Shown here in pieces: positions 13,931 through 26,461 of a stretch of DNA of 64,000 nucleotides. Position 1 is the stretch's first letter, and every line of letters begins with the position of its first letter. The DNA is from Syngnathus acus. Its lineage: Eukaryota > Chordata > Actinopteri > Syngnathiformes > Syngnathidae. The stretch is from the NCBI RefSeq assembly GCF_901709675.1, contig NC_051105.1:10154604-10218603 (forward strand). The letters are read 5' to 3'. The notes beneath the pieces were generated by a model. It made no database searches. It saw only the letters and a program-made list of their open reading frames with translations, and was not told where the DNA came from. The translations under genes and the position numbers were made by a program.

Positions 13931-14096
13931 TTTATTTTATTTTATTATTAGTCTAAAAAGTGCATTAACCACATCTCTTCAAAATCTAGAGTGAGCAACA
14001 TTTTTTAGTGTACTTTATTTTATTTTATTACTAGTCTAAAAAATGCAATAACCACATCTCTTCATAATCTAAAGCGTGAGCAAATTTTTTTTAGCG
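13931..14096. repeat. Two-copy tandem duplication (about 82 bp)
   Basis: Copies at 13931-14011 and 14014-14096 share tttattttattttatta, agtctaaaaa, aaccacatctcttca and gagcaa with about 10% differences. Non-coding. Confidence 0.85.
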
Positions 14097-15427
14097 TTGT
14101 CGTCATCAACTCTCATAAACTGCCTCTCATTTTGATGAGGAAAGCATCAGTATCGGTACACAGCTTATCGCTGAAATGAGAAAAGCAAGTGGTGTGTTTG
14201 CACAGAATGCAACATAATTCGATGTAATATAAGCGAGCGTATCGTCCTCCAGGAAGCAAAAAGCTCCGATTCTTGCCCTCTTCCTGTCAGCACTTTTCGG
14301 CGTTGCTGTATTAGCATTGTCTCCTCTCTGTAAATATGGTGTCCTCATTCAGTCACAGTGAAAAGGAAGAACATTTGACTACAATGGCCTATTATTGGCT
14401 ATAATAGGGATGAAACAGACTCTCAAGAGAGACCGGCAGACTTGTGAACTGGAAATGTCTGCTGTTCATCACAACACTTTAGAGGCGAGCTTTTCTGTGC
14501 GAGAGTAGCAATCGGTGCCCCAGGATAACTTGCACTGATGCCCCTCTTCATTCCCGCATTGTACTTTTTTTTTTTTTTTTGCTTCAGTTTGAGAGAAAGC
14601 TGCTGTGAAGTGTTGAGAAAAGTGGACCGGAATCCAAAAAGTATTTTGTTCCGAGTAGTGTTTTTCTACTCTAAATCCTAATCTCATAAACCCACCTTCA
14701 GAATAGTGCAAAGTCAAATTACAAACGTCATTTATGATTGACATTTTGCCGACTAAGCAGATTCTATCCAGTCAAGTTAGCGTCGCTCACTTCCCTTCTT
14801 TCATTAAGCGAGCTTTGACAAGAACACCAAAACCATCCCTATCTCCTCTTTAGACATTAACCTCGCCCTCCCCCCCCATGCTGACCCTCCACTCCCCCCC
14901 CCCCCCTGACTGGACCCCTCTCTTTGGTACAGGGCCTGGCTGTCAGGCCCTCTCCTGTGAATGCGGCTGCTGTGATTTCCTCTGGGCCATCAGGTGGGCT
15001 GCTGCTAACTAGCCAAGCCTGAGACAGGGTGACCTCAAACCTCAACATGATGGGTCTGAATCAACAATGTGTTTGCCTAAACAGGGAGGGAGGGTGGGAG
15101 TTTGCAAACAACAACACCCGTCTGTAAGTGAACCAACAATGCTGCATAGCAAAGTTTTTTCAAAACGAGTTCAGCTGAAGCTTTTGGCGTTTGTGTTCTC
15201 ACCGCCATCCTTCCCTCGCAGTAGGCGTGTTGTAAATCAACGGTGTGTGGTGTGAACTGTCATTATCGTGATCATTAACGTTCGCGATATCATCTGCGCA
15301 TGGCACGTAATTATCGCGTTGTGTTTCAGAGGGGGCCTCGTGTTGCCTCCGCACTCATTCGGAGCCTGTCAGATGAGAACAAACTGGGTTTAATGAGCTT
15401 ATCCGATGCCGCCATTTCAAAGATGTT

Positions 15428-15520
15428 AGGGCTGAATAATATGAAAAATAATTTAATTTAAAAAAAAAAGTCCCCTCTCGCAGTATAGTGATTGCGATTT
15501 AATATGCGATTATTTTTCAC
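15428..15520 (+). repeat. Degenerate dispersed repeat (agggctg type)
   Basis: It starts ttagggctgaataat and continues into AT-rich sequence with gattgcgatttaatatgcgatta. Similar starts occur at 19813 (cttgggctgaacaattcatt) and 38939 (tagggctggatgattaatc, followed by gaatcgatattgca), suggesting three copies of one old teleost repeat. Confidence 0.4.
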
Positions 15521-16079
15521 GGTCGTCTGAATTTGTGTTATAATAAACAATGTTTTGATCTTACATGTTAAGCTCACATGATTTGAATTCAATTTAATCG
15601 TTCGACACCTATAAAACGTCTAATTATCGTTTTCAACCGATTCTACCTCCGAGTATCGGCGAGAGCAGGTGAGATTCTGTTGGTCACAAAATATTGATCA
15701 GTTCACCAGCGCTCCACAGTTGTTAGCATTTAGCCGGTGATAAAATGTATCGACGCCACCCACGGATATCTGAGGCCTGTCTCTCTTCTCTCCTGGGTCT
15801 TCTTGGGCTTTTCAAGAATGTTTCAAACTTTTCCTCTCCCTCTATTCCCCTGCGCCATCCTCCCATCATATCTGAAATGTGCTTACAGCAGTGGCCGTCT
15901 TTTGCTTGAGAGCTCTTTGCCTTATGCTTCCATCAGAGGAGAGCGAGTCTCACAGATGCACTGCTTAACAATGCCATCCCCTGCTCCCATCAGAGGGGGG
16001 GGGGGAGGTTGCGGAGCTGCGCCCCGCAGAATAAGGGGGGCAGGTCCCCCGTGATTGGCGAGAGCTGAACATGGATGCC

Positions 16080-17100
16080 AGCTTCCATCTGCCATGATAG
16101 CCTATCTCTGAACCTTCAATCTGTCAAAAGCTCGGTGCCTGCTTGAAGGCTCCGGGAGATTTGGCGCGCTAAACAGATTTGACAACAGGCATTATCACTG
16201 CGAGGGGCTGGGCTAAAAACGCCATCAATGTGTTAATTGTGGCTGGAGATGTAAACTGTCACTTCTCATCTCATTTAACACTCATGTGGCCAAATTGTTC
16301 GCGCATCATTTTGCCGGCTTGAGAAAACATATGGGAATGTTTGGGCCTGCGGGCTAATCCTCCATTAACAGCATGTACATGTTTTGTCACTGCTGCACTT
16401 GTCACGGAGAAGAGGAGCCCGTGAAATAGCTCCAAAAATGGGCTTTTAATATTTGGCTAGCAAAAAGAGGTTAATTTAAAAATAGCATATTTCTGGCAAA
16501 CTATTTCTGATGACTAATGGAAACAACTCAAAATTTAAAAGGCATGAATTATTTTTGCCGTTAACAATGTAGTTTTTTTATTTCAAACAAAATAATGAAA
16601 ACAATAAAAATATAAAGAGTAGCTTTTGTGAAAAAGGACTATAAAGAATTAGATTTTTGTCAATATAACAATAATATAAATATCCATATACTGATCTCTA
16701 TACAACAAAATATACTACAAATATGCAATTAATTTCACATTTATATTCCAATAGCATTTGTTTATAATATTCTACTCTATTAATTTATCCCTACATTGCA
16801 AGTCTAGATTAATTTAAAAAAACATATTTGCGTCACGCTCCATCCAAATTGGATTTAACACTTCCATTCATGTTCCTTTCTAGCCTTTGTTGACACTTCC
16901 CGCCCTCCCCTCTTCACAACGTCAAGGCTCTTATTTGAACTAATTGATTATCCTCTATCAAAGCACCTTATTATTTGTGAGTTGTAGCAATCAGCCCTAT
17001 TATTTGCAGCCTTTCCCTTGACAGGCCTTTAATGGTGATGCTTGGTTTAACCCCCGGGCCTTGCTAATAGGATTTAGCAGCAGGTGACTGCTAACACATA
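16080..17100. promoter_or_regulatory. Two candidate conserved non-coding elements flanking an AT-rich gap
   Basis: The blocks 16080-16440 and 16900-17100 have balanced composition and dense homeodomain/GATA-like cores (GTGTTAATTGTGG, CTAATCCTCCATTAAC, AACTAATTGATTATCC, CCTTTAATGGTG). Between them lies about 450 bp of very AT-rich filler. The contrast of texture is what suggests constraint. Confidence 0.35.
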
Positions 17101-18654
17101 CACACACCCCTATAACCCCTTCACCCCGGGGGAATATCCGGCCCTCCCACTGCCTGCTTTGGAGGAAAAGCCACACAAACGCTGCTCTAATGCAGCGCCT
17201 CTGGAAATAACTCTAGCCTCACTCTCCGTTCTCCTTTATTGTTTGGATTTGGTGGCGTCATATTGCACGTAGCAGCAGCAGCAGCGCTAGCGTATGCAAA
17301 TAAAGCCCACACAGACGCGGCGCCATCTCGGGCATGACAGAAGGCCGTGGCCCCTTTACTCGTGACAGAAGCTCTATTACTCGCCATACGCTTTCTAATG
17401 TGTGCTTTCAGATTCCCGCCACAGAAACTTTGATTTGTTTGACCACAAATCGTCGCTGAAAACTCAAATCATCTTCCCCCCGTGAAACGAATGGATACGA
17501 CGTTAATCCGTTCCGGCTGAAACTAACTCGACTCCCTGACCATTATTTTCGACCCGATTGCCCGTAGGTGTGTTGCAATTGTTGTAAAGGACTAATCAGC
17601 AGATTTCCCCAGTAATAGCATCATTAGCTGCCCCGTCGGTGGTAGGGGGCCAGTCTCTAGCGGATGTGGTTGTCAGGTGAGGTCTCCGTGTCATTAAAGC
17701 GCCCCTGTCCATCAAGATGAGAGCCGTTAACCGAGGCAGGGCCATTCTCTGGGCTTTTATCACTTTATTTGGTTTCCATCGTTCCACTGTCTGCAGACGG
17801 TGGTAGAGGCCATCCATTTCCCCCCCTGGTGACATTGATGGGGAAGGAAGAGCGCGGGAAGCCCGGGCAGCAACAGCATTGGGCGGGAGGAAAGTGAGAC
17901 CCTCAGACCAAAAGAGCAGGGAGGGGGATGTGTTTGTTAGCCTGGTAATTAAGGATGGAGTGGCTTCCATGCGGCGTGCGCAGGCAGGATGAGGCAAATT
18001 ACTGGAGTCTTTGTGAGGAAATGCTCCTGCCTTTCTCTCAGTTTCTCTCTTTCTCTGTTCGTTCTCAAGGGAGCTCATCATCTTCTCTAACAGTCAGGAT
18101 GGGATTTTGTACCCTCTATTCCCCGCACCTTCTCCTTGCTCCTTTCTCTCATATCCTTTCAGCTCTCTTTGACATGGCTTCTCAAGGCATCACATAATTG
18201 ACCACATTTCGGACATGTAGTCGTTTTAATTATTAGAGATGGCTATGATGTTGTTTTTGGTTCTGTTTTTTATGTGACTGATTTTACAAAAACAAGACTC
18301 GCTGAAACTAGTTTGATGGTGTTGCTCTAGCTAAAGGTGCAAATATACCGGAGGAGCTTCAGATGCAGTCATTTTCTGTTAATTTAACTTTCAAAAATGA
18401 TCAAAAAAATAGGCTTGAATAAGTTTAAAGCCACTTCCAGTTAGTGTCAAACTAAACATAAAAGAAAGAAAATTACACCTGTGCGTATTTAAAACAACCA
18501 TAGCTTAGCGTTTCAGTCTGATAACACTGCTAATGCTAATTAGCATCTATGTTGTCTTGCCATAACATTTTAACCAATGGATTGGACACAAATGGTGCAA
18601 TAGTGGCTAATATCAGTGCCGTACTGATGAGCTGAGTGAAAATGAAGAGCATAC

Positions 18655-18725
18655 CTGTGTTTTTGTCTTATACTGCCTCCTGGTGGCCAAGGTGAGCACA
18701 CCAGAAAGAGCTGCAGAAAGGTCAT
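18655..18725 (-). repeat. Dispersed repeat carrying a CTCF-like motif, copy A
   Basis: Shares tgtgt...ttat-ctgcc-cctggtgg-caag...ccagaa-gagc-gcag with copy B at 29740-29815, and the core plus agcagcacaat with copy C at about 56095-56170. The CTCF-like core CTGCCTCCTGGTGGCCA is at 18673-18689, minus orientation. Confidence 0.6.
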
Positions 18726-19812
18726 ACAAGTCATGGAATGGCTAGGAAAACAACTTACCTACCTAAGAGGCAAAGCTATCTTGAAATCATTAGCAAAATT
18801 TCTGCAGAGGGATAATGTGTCTTAAGCTGCGAGACCCTTAAAGAGCCAGCGGTACCTCAGGTGCAGGTGGAGAAAGCTGAGGCCCCTCCGAGCAGAAGCC
18901 TTATGGCAAAGGAAGGCAGAGAACACTCTGGGGTTTAAAAGTACCCAAAGCATCCTGGGTAATTAGCCATTACGGTGCTGTCACAGAGGGTCCTGCAGTC
19001 AATACAGAGATAATTTGGGCAATGGTGAATGACAGTGCTGTCCAGGCTTTTGGGATGATCAAGGACAGATCCAGCTGCACCAGGCATCTGTCAGCCCCAT
19101 GAATCACTCCTGCAGCCAGCCAGCAGGGTGAGTGGAGCAGAGAGAATGGCCGGCGAGGCATGTGCAGACGCACAAATAAACACGTTCTCCACTTCTCTCC
19201 CTCTCCGGCCGGGAAATGGCTATTAAAGGTCTGCCGTTACGGAGCAGCGAGTGGAAAAGCCTTGTTACCTTCAGTGGCAAATGAATGACATTGGGAATGA
19301 GGTGAGGAATAAAAGTCAGACCAAGGGGACATTTCTCACTGTTGTTTTGGTCGCCGGGCGGAAATTGAGCAATGCGCTCCGTCCGCGCAATTTGGATCAT
19401 CTGGAATTTAATGGGTGGCAACAAATGAGCTTTTGACTAACGCGGCCTCGGAATGGAGACGTGACAACGTATCCGTTTCTTCTTAGACTGACTTATTGCC
19501 ATGTTAAAGGCACAACTCTGTTATGATCCCAGCAGGTTTTTATGTCGGTAACATGGCATTTATGTCGAAGGACAAGCACTTGGGGGGGGGCAATATACCA
19601 GAATAGTGGTTTTCTACCATTCTGTCAAAACGGCTTTTTTTATGTTCTTTTTCATGCATCAGAAAGTTGACGTCCATAAATGGATCTTTCAGGGTTTTTT
19701 TTGTTTAGTTTTTTTAAATTTAGAAATATTTTGGAGCACTCCACCAAGTTTTTTGCGTGTACAGTTGAATTTGTCATGCCCGACCTAATTACTACTTATT
19801 GACATTACAGAC

Positions 19813-19910
19813 TTGGGCTGAACAATTCATTAAATTCAAATCAACATCGCAAGGAGTAGAATCCAGTTTTCAAATCAAATGAATCGTTGTAATGATAAAA
19901 AAAATCGGCA
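19813..19910 (+). repeat. Degenerate dispersed repeat (agggctg type), second copy
   Basis: cttgggctgaacaattcatt, then aaatcaacatcgcaagg and aatcgttgtaatgat. The order and spacing are like the copy at 38939. Too decayed to classify. Confidence 0.35.
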
Positions 19911-22154
19911 AAAATCTGAAAAAAAATCCATCAAGTTTATCAATTTTGAAGTGCTTATCATTAAATTATTATTATTACTATTATTGTTTTTATGTATATT
20001 AATACCATTATTATTTTAGATTATTATTATTATTTATATATTTATTGTTATTATTATTATTATTAGAGAAACGCATCCAATTGACAACACCAACAGCTCT
20101 CTGACTATCATTCATCGATTTGTATAGATATTTATAAAACACATAACCTCATTTCGAACCGTGTCAGGCCGTGACAGTTTTTTTCATTCCCGAGTAAATA
20201 AATATATGTTGCCATACGCGGAGACGGCTTCTTTCCTTACTGAGAAATACCGTGGGTCTTAACATTGATGCAACAGATTTAATCATGGAGGTTCTGCCCT
20301 GGGACTGGAGCTTCCTCTTATGATTCTTAATCAATATTTTTTCCCTCCGTTTTAATACAAAGCTGGGGTGGGTGCAGCATTCCAGCTGTATTACACAGAA
20401 AGAGCATTTGTGACCTGTGAATGTCATATATATAAATCTGTATTTGGACAATACATTTTTCTTAATACAGAGAATGGATTTTGTTATTGCATTAAAAAAA
20501 ACAGTTTCAATTATTGATCCAAATGATAATTTTTCCATTTGAACATGTTTATTCCATCAAATCACCCAACATCTGAATATTTACCTGAATTTTCAGCAAA
20601 ATCGCTAGCAGCTTGGCACTTGTCGTGACAACCCATTTTAGTATTCCTCCGGGGTCCATTCCCATATACGCGTCTATAAAGGGAATTTGCAGAGAGCAAA
20701 GTGAACATGTTATGTCGGTCATTTGCTGCGCAAGGATATTTTCCTACTTTAAATGCGCTATTTTTCCTCGATACTCTCCACCGAGAAGCATCTAAATGCC
20801 CTTTAATTAGCGTGTCCTTCCTAGCTATCGATAGGCCATTGGTAATCACTCAAGAGGACTAATGACTCCTAATTGAATTGCTTTACGGTCCCAACACAAC
20901 AAATCCTCCTACCGCTAACCAGACTTTTCGGAAGAAAAAAAAAAATTTGCCCTAGAGTTCGCCAATTGAAGCTGGATTATATTTCGGTGGTCTGACTGAG
21001 AAAGGCCTCGAGTTGCAGTGCGTGCCGGTGTCAGATGATGCTCTTTGCGTTGGGGGGGGATGGGCGCACCGGCTGGATCGCGGATCATTAAAATCTCAGT
21101 AGATATTGATTTGATCTTTTCATATTGTCAAGGAGAAATCTAATCATAATAGAGCAACGGAGAGTGATATCTCCCTCAAACGCAGCTCATTATTCGGCAG
21201 ACTAAAACGGCGGGAAAGACTCCTTAACGTGAGCAGCGTCTTTAATGGCCGACGACGGAACTTTGACACGCTTTTATCGGGCACCGATGGAGTGGAATAC
21301 TTCCTCGGCACGTTCAAAACCATCTCAGTAAGAGGCGAAACAATTTTGAGAAATAATCTAATTGTGATTGTTTTTGGTTGCGATTTGAGCACCATTGACG
21401 AGAAATACCGTCAACAGGAATCCTGACAAGGAGCGCCATTGACCTAAAATAGTCTAGTTGTAATGAAATCAAATATAAAGAATGACTAAGATTTTCCATA
21501 GACTGCCCGCTGCATAAAAGTAGATTTGATTGAAGAACTTAATGATCCAATTCCCAAGTCCTGTGTGGTGGCTTGGGCCTGGCAGAAATGTCTCATCCTA
21601 ATTATCCATTTCAACTTGCCCGTGTCACATCCCTCATTATTCCCAGCAGCTGCTTTACCAGCGCTCTCTACGGTGTTAACATGAGTCACATAGCGCCCTT
21701 GATTTGTGTTTAAGAGCGGCGTATTCTGAAGGACAGTAAGAAATATAGAATACTGTACAGTATGAACCAGGAAGTGGCCTCGTTTGTTGGACTTTATTGA
21801 TAGCTCCACCCTCTACGCTTTTGGGGGCGGAGTCTGAATTCAAAGCCTGCCCACAAGGGATTTGATGCATCACGGATATAATTGGGTGTATTTTTGTTTT
21901 CTCTCTGAAGTGTTAAGATTTTAGGGGGTGAATGCCTGGAGGGCATTTGGACAACAAAATACTCAAATTGAATGTGGAAATAAGAATCTTCGACACCCCC
22001 AGTTGTTATAATGAAGCTTTTAAAGCCAGTTCAGGGTGAGCTACAGTTTTGTATATTTTCTTTAAAACATCCAGGCCTCATACAAAAAACATTTTTCAAA
22101 TTCTACTTGTTGTATCCAAATGTATTTAAAGATATTTATAATGCTTAAAATTAA

Positions 22155-22941
22155 TACCGTTTTTTTCCGTGTATAATACGCCCCCATGTATAATACGCAC
22201 CCTAACAATGGCATGTTGATGCTGGAAAAAAGCCTGTACCCATGTATAATACGCACCCAATTTTTTTTTTTTTTTTTTTTTTTCTTTTTTTTTTTTTAAG
22301 TCCCAATGATCGTCACACACGCAGGGAGGCAATGGGTCCCATTTTTATAGTCTTTGGTATGGTCTTAACTAGGCTGGATGTATTTTTTTTGTTGGCGTTG
22401 ATTTCTCCGACTGCCCGTAAAGGCACCACCGCGATCAGATGAAAAGAGAGGAAAGTGACGTGCGGACATGTGAAAAAGGCGGCTCTGTATGGGAGAGACG
22501 TTGAAGAGGAATAATAACACCCTTGGAAACCAAAACTTGCCCCTCGTCGTGACTCGGAGCCGCAACAAATGTTTCGGATTTGTGTAGGGTACATTGTGAC
22601 AGCAAACGAGCAGGTGATCGAGCAAGCGTCTGATACGAGAGCATTGCGTTCGTATGGAGCGTGTTTGAAGTGAACAGCAGAGACGAAAGGAACAAGGCAA
22701 AGTGTTGTGAAATAAAATATTACCTGTAATACGCATTTTGTTATTTGCTGATTGTATTAAACTATCACATTCATTGTCAGTCAAGAAGAGAAGAGGACTA
22801 TTATCCCTTCTTTGACGAAATGACCAGAGCACAGTACAAACACACTATTGTTCTTTCGGTATTTATTCAACCCACATTCTTTCACAACATGACAAGAAGA
22901 GAACAATACATAAATCAATACTCGTACCAGTACCATGATTT

Positions 22942-22972
<31 letters not shown>

Positions 22973-23092
22973 TTAAAAAAAAATTTTTTAAAAAAAATTT
23001 CAAAAAAATTGTACCCATGTATAATGCGCACCCCAGATTTTAGGACAATAAATTAGTTAAATTTTGCGTATTATACACGGAAAAAAACGGTA
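22155..23092. mobile_element. Non-autonomous DNA transposon with 27-bp terminal inverted repeats (Tc1/mariner, pogo-like)
   Basis: The left end TACCGTTTTTTTCCGTGTAT... and the reverse complement of the right end are identical over 27 bp including the flanking TA, which fits a TA target-site duplication (22155-22156 and 23091-23092). Sub-terminal direct repeats CATGTATAATACGCACCC occur at 22185 and 22240, with CATGTATAATGCGCACCC near 23015. The interior carries a long poly-T (22261-22298) and poly-A (22947-22971) and a roughly 600-bp unique core without a transposase frame. It is an internally deleted, presumably immobile copy. Intact ends suggest recent activity of the family. Confidence 0.88.
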
Positions 23093-26000
23093 GTTTAAGA
23101 ATTAAGAAAAATCTGATGTTTTGCAGTCAATACTTTAAATTTACGTCATAATCTTTATTAAAAAAGATACTTTTCTTCTTTTACAAAGTTTTTTTTTTTT
23201 TTTTTTTTAAATATTCTATTTAAATGTCATTTGCTATTAAAGCATCTTATGGTCGATATTTTAGTCCACCAAAAAAAAAAAAAAATGACAGCAATAAGAA
23301 CCTGATCATGTCGGGTCACTGTTTGAGAGCGGCTCTTGCCTCGCCTCGCCTTTAATTAAACAGAAACACACACGGCGCTCTTTCATCCCGTACGCCTGCG
23401 ACATTGACACTCATTATTTCTTAAATCTCAACACCAAGACTGTGTCAAGAATGCATCCATCATTGGCGCACTCCTCCGAGTCAGCACAATCATTCTTTTT
23501 CCACACTGTCAGCATATTTGCCAATTTGCAAACTCCATGCAGACGTCCTGGGAGGAGTAAGAGGGGGGGGGCTGACATATTTTTATCACCCGAGATCATC
23601 TTGAAATGCAGAGATCATGAGCACGGTGGCTTGTTAGCCTTCTAATGGTTGTAATTAACAGGTCCGCATTAGAGCGCCATTTCCGGAAGCGTCTGATTCT
23701 TCATTTGCATGACGTTAATGCGGGAGAACGGCGTGTTGCGAAGCTCTGGCTCGGTGTGCAGCGGTGCGACGCCGGAGCTTTTTCTTCCATTCATTATGTG
23801 CCTAAAGCTTGAGTTATCCTCTCCTTGGTGCGGGGATGAATGTTATTAAAGGCATAGCTGTCTGACACGACTCTAATGAAAAATAGGATGTTTCTGAAGG
23901 TTATGTTAGCAGCCAGCTCACAAATGCCTGCTTCATTTTTCCCCCCAACCCAACACAGCACAAGCAGCCCAATGTAATTCCCACCTCTTGATGGATCTTT
24001 TTTTTCTTAAGTTTTTTTTTTTTTCTTGGTGTGTGGCTTTGTGTGCAGGAGCCTCATCATAAAGAGACCTTTATTATCTGTGTTTCTAGATGCTCAACAA
24101 AGGGCGAGACTGGACTTTTTGGCAGATCATACACTTGTGAAAAACTGCTTGTGTGCGCTGGCTGGACGCCGTTAGTGCTGCATTGGTTTAATTGGTTGGT
24201 TGGATGATATTTGGTTGCGTTTGAAGCTCGGCCTTTCTGCAAAAGCATTGTGGTCGACTGTAGATAAGCGCGATGGTGACAGTGAGGGACGACTGATCAG
24301 ACTGCGGGTCATATTGCACTTTTCAGTTCTCTGTCAGAGGTGGCAGGTCACAACAACCCCTCCACCCTCTTTCGCAATACTGACGGTTTGCAACTCTGGT
24401 CAGCCGCGTGCGAGATAGCCTCCCCCCCTTTCCTCCCCTGCCCGTTTGGCCCCTTCAGTCCCTAACAGCCCGATCAGAGCCACATGGGAGGCCTGTGACA
24501 GGCACGCCAGATAGCGACTCAACTTTTACACTTGTATTCAAGCACGCACTTCTCTGCAAAGTCACCATGTCAACATCTTTTTATAGGTTCATGACTGTTT
24601 CCATCAGAAGGAGAGCGCCGGCGCACACTCGCCGTGCCGCAGAATGGAAATTTGACCAAAACACATGCATCATCCCGGTGGTGGGAATTTATTGCTACTT
24701 GTCGAGTTCCTCTTTCGTTGTAACATGCATAGTATCAAATATTTTCCCCCATTTTGACGTTCAAACTCCATAACAGCTTACAATAGTAATTTTTTTTATG
24801 AACAATTAGTCCCACTACACTACTGTTACCGTATTATTGCGCTACTTGGAGAGCTAACTATTTTTTATAGGTGGTATTTGGTGTGAAGAGTTTAAAAACC
24901 ATTGATGATAATGACATGACTTGTCATATTTAATTTGCTCCAGAATTATAGCGGCAACCTGACCCTCCTGAGTGTTATAAGCCACAGGGCCTAAACACAG
25001 ATGTTTCCGGGTCAGCCAGCAAGACCTCGGACAATTGGTCACCGCCTCTTAATGCATGTAAATCACAGCCAATGTGTGTGATTGCCCCTCTGAATCCACG
25101 GCGATGTGGGTGTTCCCCCCTCGGCCCAACCAAAAATGAGTTAGTTATGATGCTCCAGTGCTTTGGAAGCTGAAATTTCGGGGTTATGACTCATGTCAAT
25201 GTCTGACCTCTGTCATGTGACAATTTTATAAAACATACAGTTCTGCTCATAACAACTCTTTTGTGTCACTTGTGTCATCAAATAGTTTATTTTTTATTCG
25301 CTGACTTGGGAGTGCTTGATAGCTCGATCACTTGTAGAGTGTTAAAAAAAAAAGAATGGAGAAAAAAAACATCTATCGTCTCTGTTGGGTGGCGCGGTGG
25401 TTTGTTAGGGATGTTTTTGAAGCGGCGAATCTCCGTGTCAGATTATGCCACACCATTCATTTGACTTTCATAAGGTGTTTACGCTTCAGAAATTGTGGCA
25501 GTGGCTTCTCTCTTGTGCAAAGGCTGTATTTATGTTTCAGAATTGCTGCCCCAGTTATAGCTATCATCCTTTAAAAAAAAAAAAAAAAGGAACACGAGGC
25601 TTGTCATTTAAAGTTGTGTTCTAATATTATTTGATTGCTTGTTAATTTTCATCGTTATAATTTTTTTTTGTGACATCATATTTAGTGCGAGGCACACATT
25701 GTCCATTGTGAGCATCCTGACGAAGCTTCCTCAATTTTTCCTAAAGAGCAATCGTGGCGAGCACGTTCATAGCTGATGATTTACACAAAGCCCGGTGCTG
25801 ATGTGTTTGATGTAGACAATATTACTTAACACCTGGGCTCTTGTTAGCGAAGAGAAGTCTGTTGTCGGGATCACCAGCAGTATCCTTAAGGGATGGGAAG
25901 GATGAAACAAGTGCATGTGGGGGAAAAAAAAAAAAAAGTGTGAGTCCTGTTCAAAGGCACAGACGACCCCTGACTGGATTAACATTTATTGACAATTGTT

Positions 26001-26214
26001 CAGGCTTTCCTTTCTCTCATTTTTTTCGCTCCAGGACAAAGATTCAAACATAATTGCAGCGGCTGTTCCAGCCACTGATCACCGACATGGCAACAAAAGC
26101 TTCCCTAATAGGGGGTTCATTAAGGATTAGAAAGTCTCTATTACAAAACAAATTAAGCGTGCTCTGATCTTAACATATAGGTCGAGCGGCGTTGCAGCAA
26201 AGTTTAAGCTGTTA

Positions 26215-26370
26215 GATGGCTGAAAAACTTATTACGGCTTAGCGCTGAGGTAGCACTTTGCTATTGATTTTACGATAGCTAGGTATGATGATTTATGGAG
26301 TGCTTGTGTCAGTATAACAAGCTGAAGGACACACAATATCATCTCCAACATCATTAAAATTCAGAGGTCT
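26215..26370 (+). promoter_or_regulatory. Candidate HOX-responsive element (PBX-HOX and HOX13-type sites)
   Basis: A perfect PBX/posterior-HOX composite TGATTTATGG lies at 26289-26298. A HOX13-type TTTTACGA lies 14 bp upstream at 26268-26275. The surrounding block is balanced in composition and lacks simple repeats until the CA tract at 26413. Confidence 0.35.
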
Positions 26371-26412
26371 CCAGAGCTAGCTCATCAAGTACTGTTCACC
26401 ACCTTGGAATTT

Positions 26413-26461
26413 CACACACACACACACACGCACACACACACACACACACACACGCACACAC
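26413..26461. repeat. (CA)n microsatellite
   Basis: Dinucleotide CA repeat of about 24 units with two CG interruptions. Confidence 0.97.

Larger units (their letters stand above)
8641..16079. other. Gene desert, part 2
   Basis: No gene is supported. Candidate element-like blocks occur at about 10020-10400, 11540-11720, 13490-13620 and 13740-13860; the last contains CATTAATGAG and ATATAATGAGCC. The rest holds AT-rich DNA, a small tandem duplication (13931-14096), a dispersed-repeat copy at about 12620-12740 and poly-C/G runs near 14868-14910 and 15990. Confidence 0.45.
17101..22154. other. Gene desert, part 3
   Basis: No gene is supported. The open frames on the minus strand (for example 17596-18081 and 20164-20538) show no domain, and flanking splice logic is missing. 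The stretch holds a repeat copy with a CTCF-like motif at 18655-18725, AT-rich (TTA)n-like DNA at 19960-20065, and balanced blocks at 20540-20900 and 21000-21480. Confidence 0.45.

Noticed and set aside
17596-18081. 161-codon open frame on the minus strand in the desert
   Set aside because: No recognisable domain, low-complexity Arg/Pro/Ser/Thr mix, overlapping a GC-rich block; no splice partners or initiation context worth noting.
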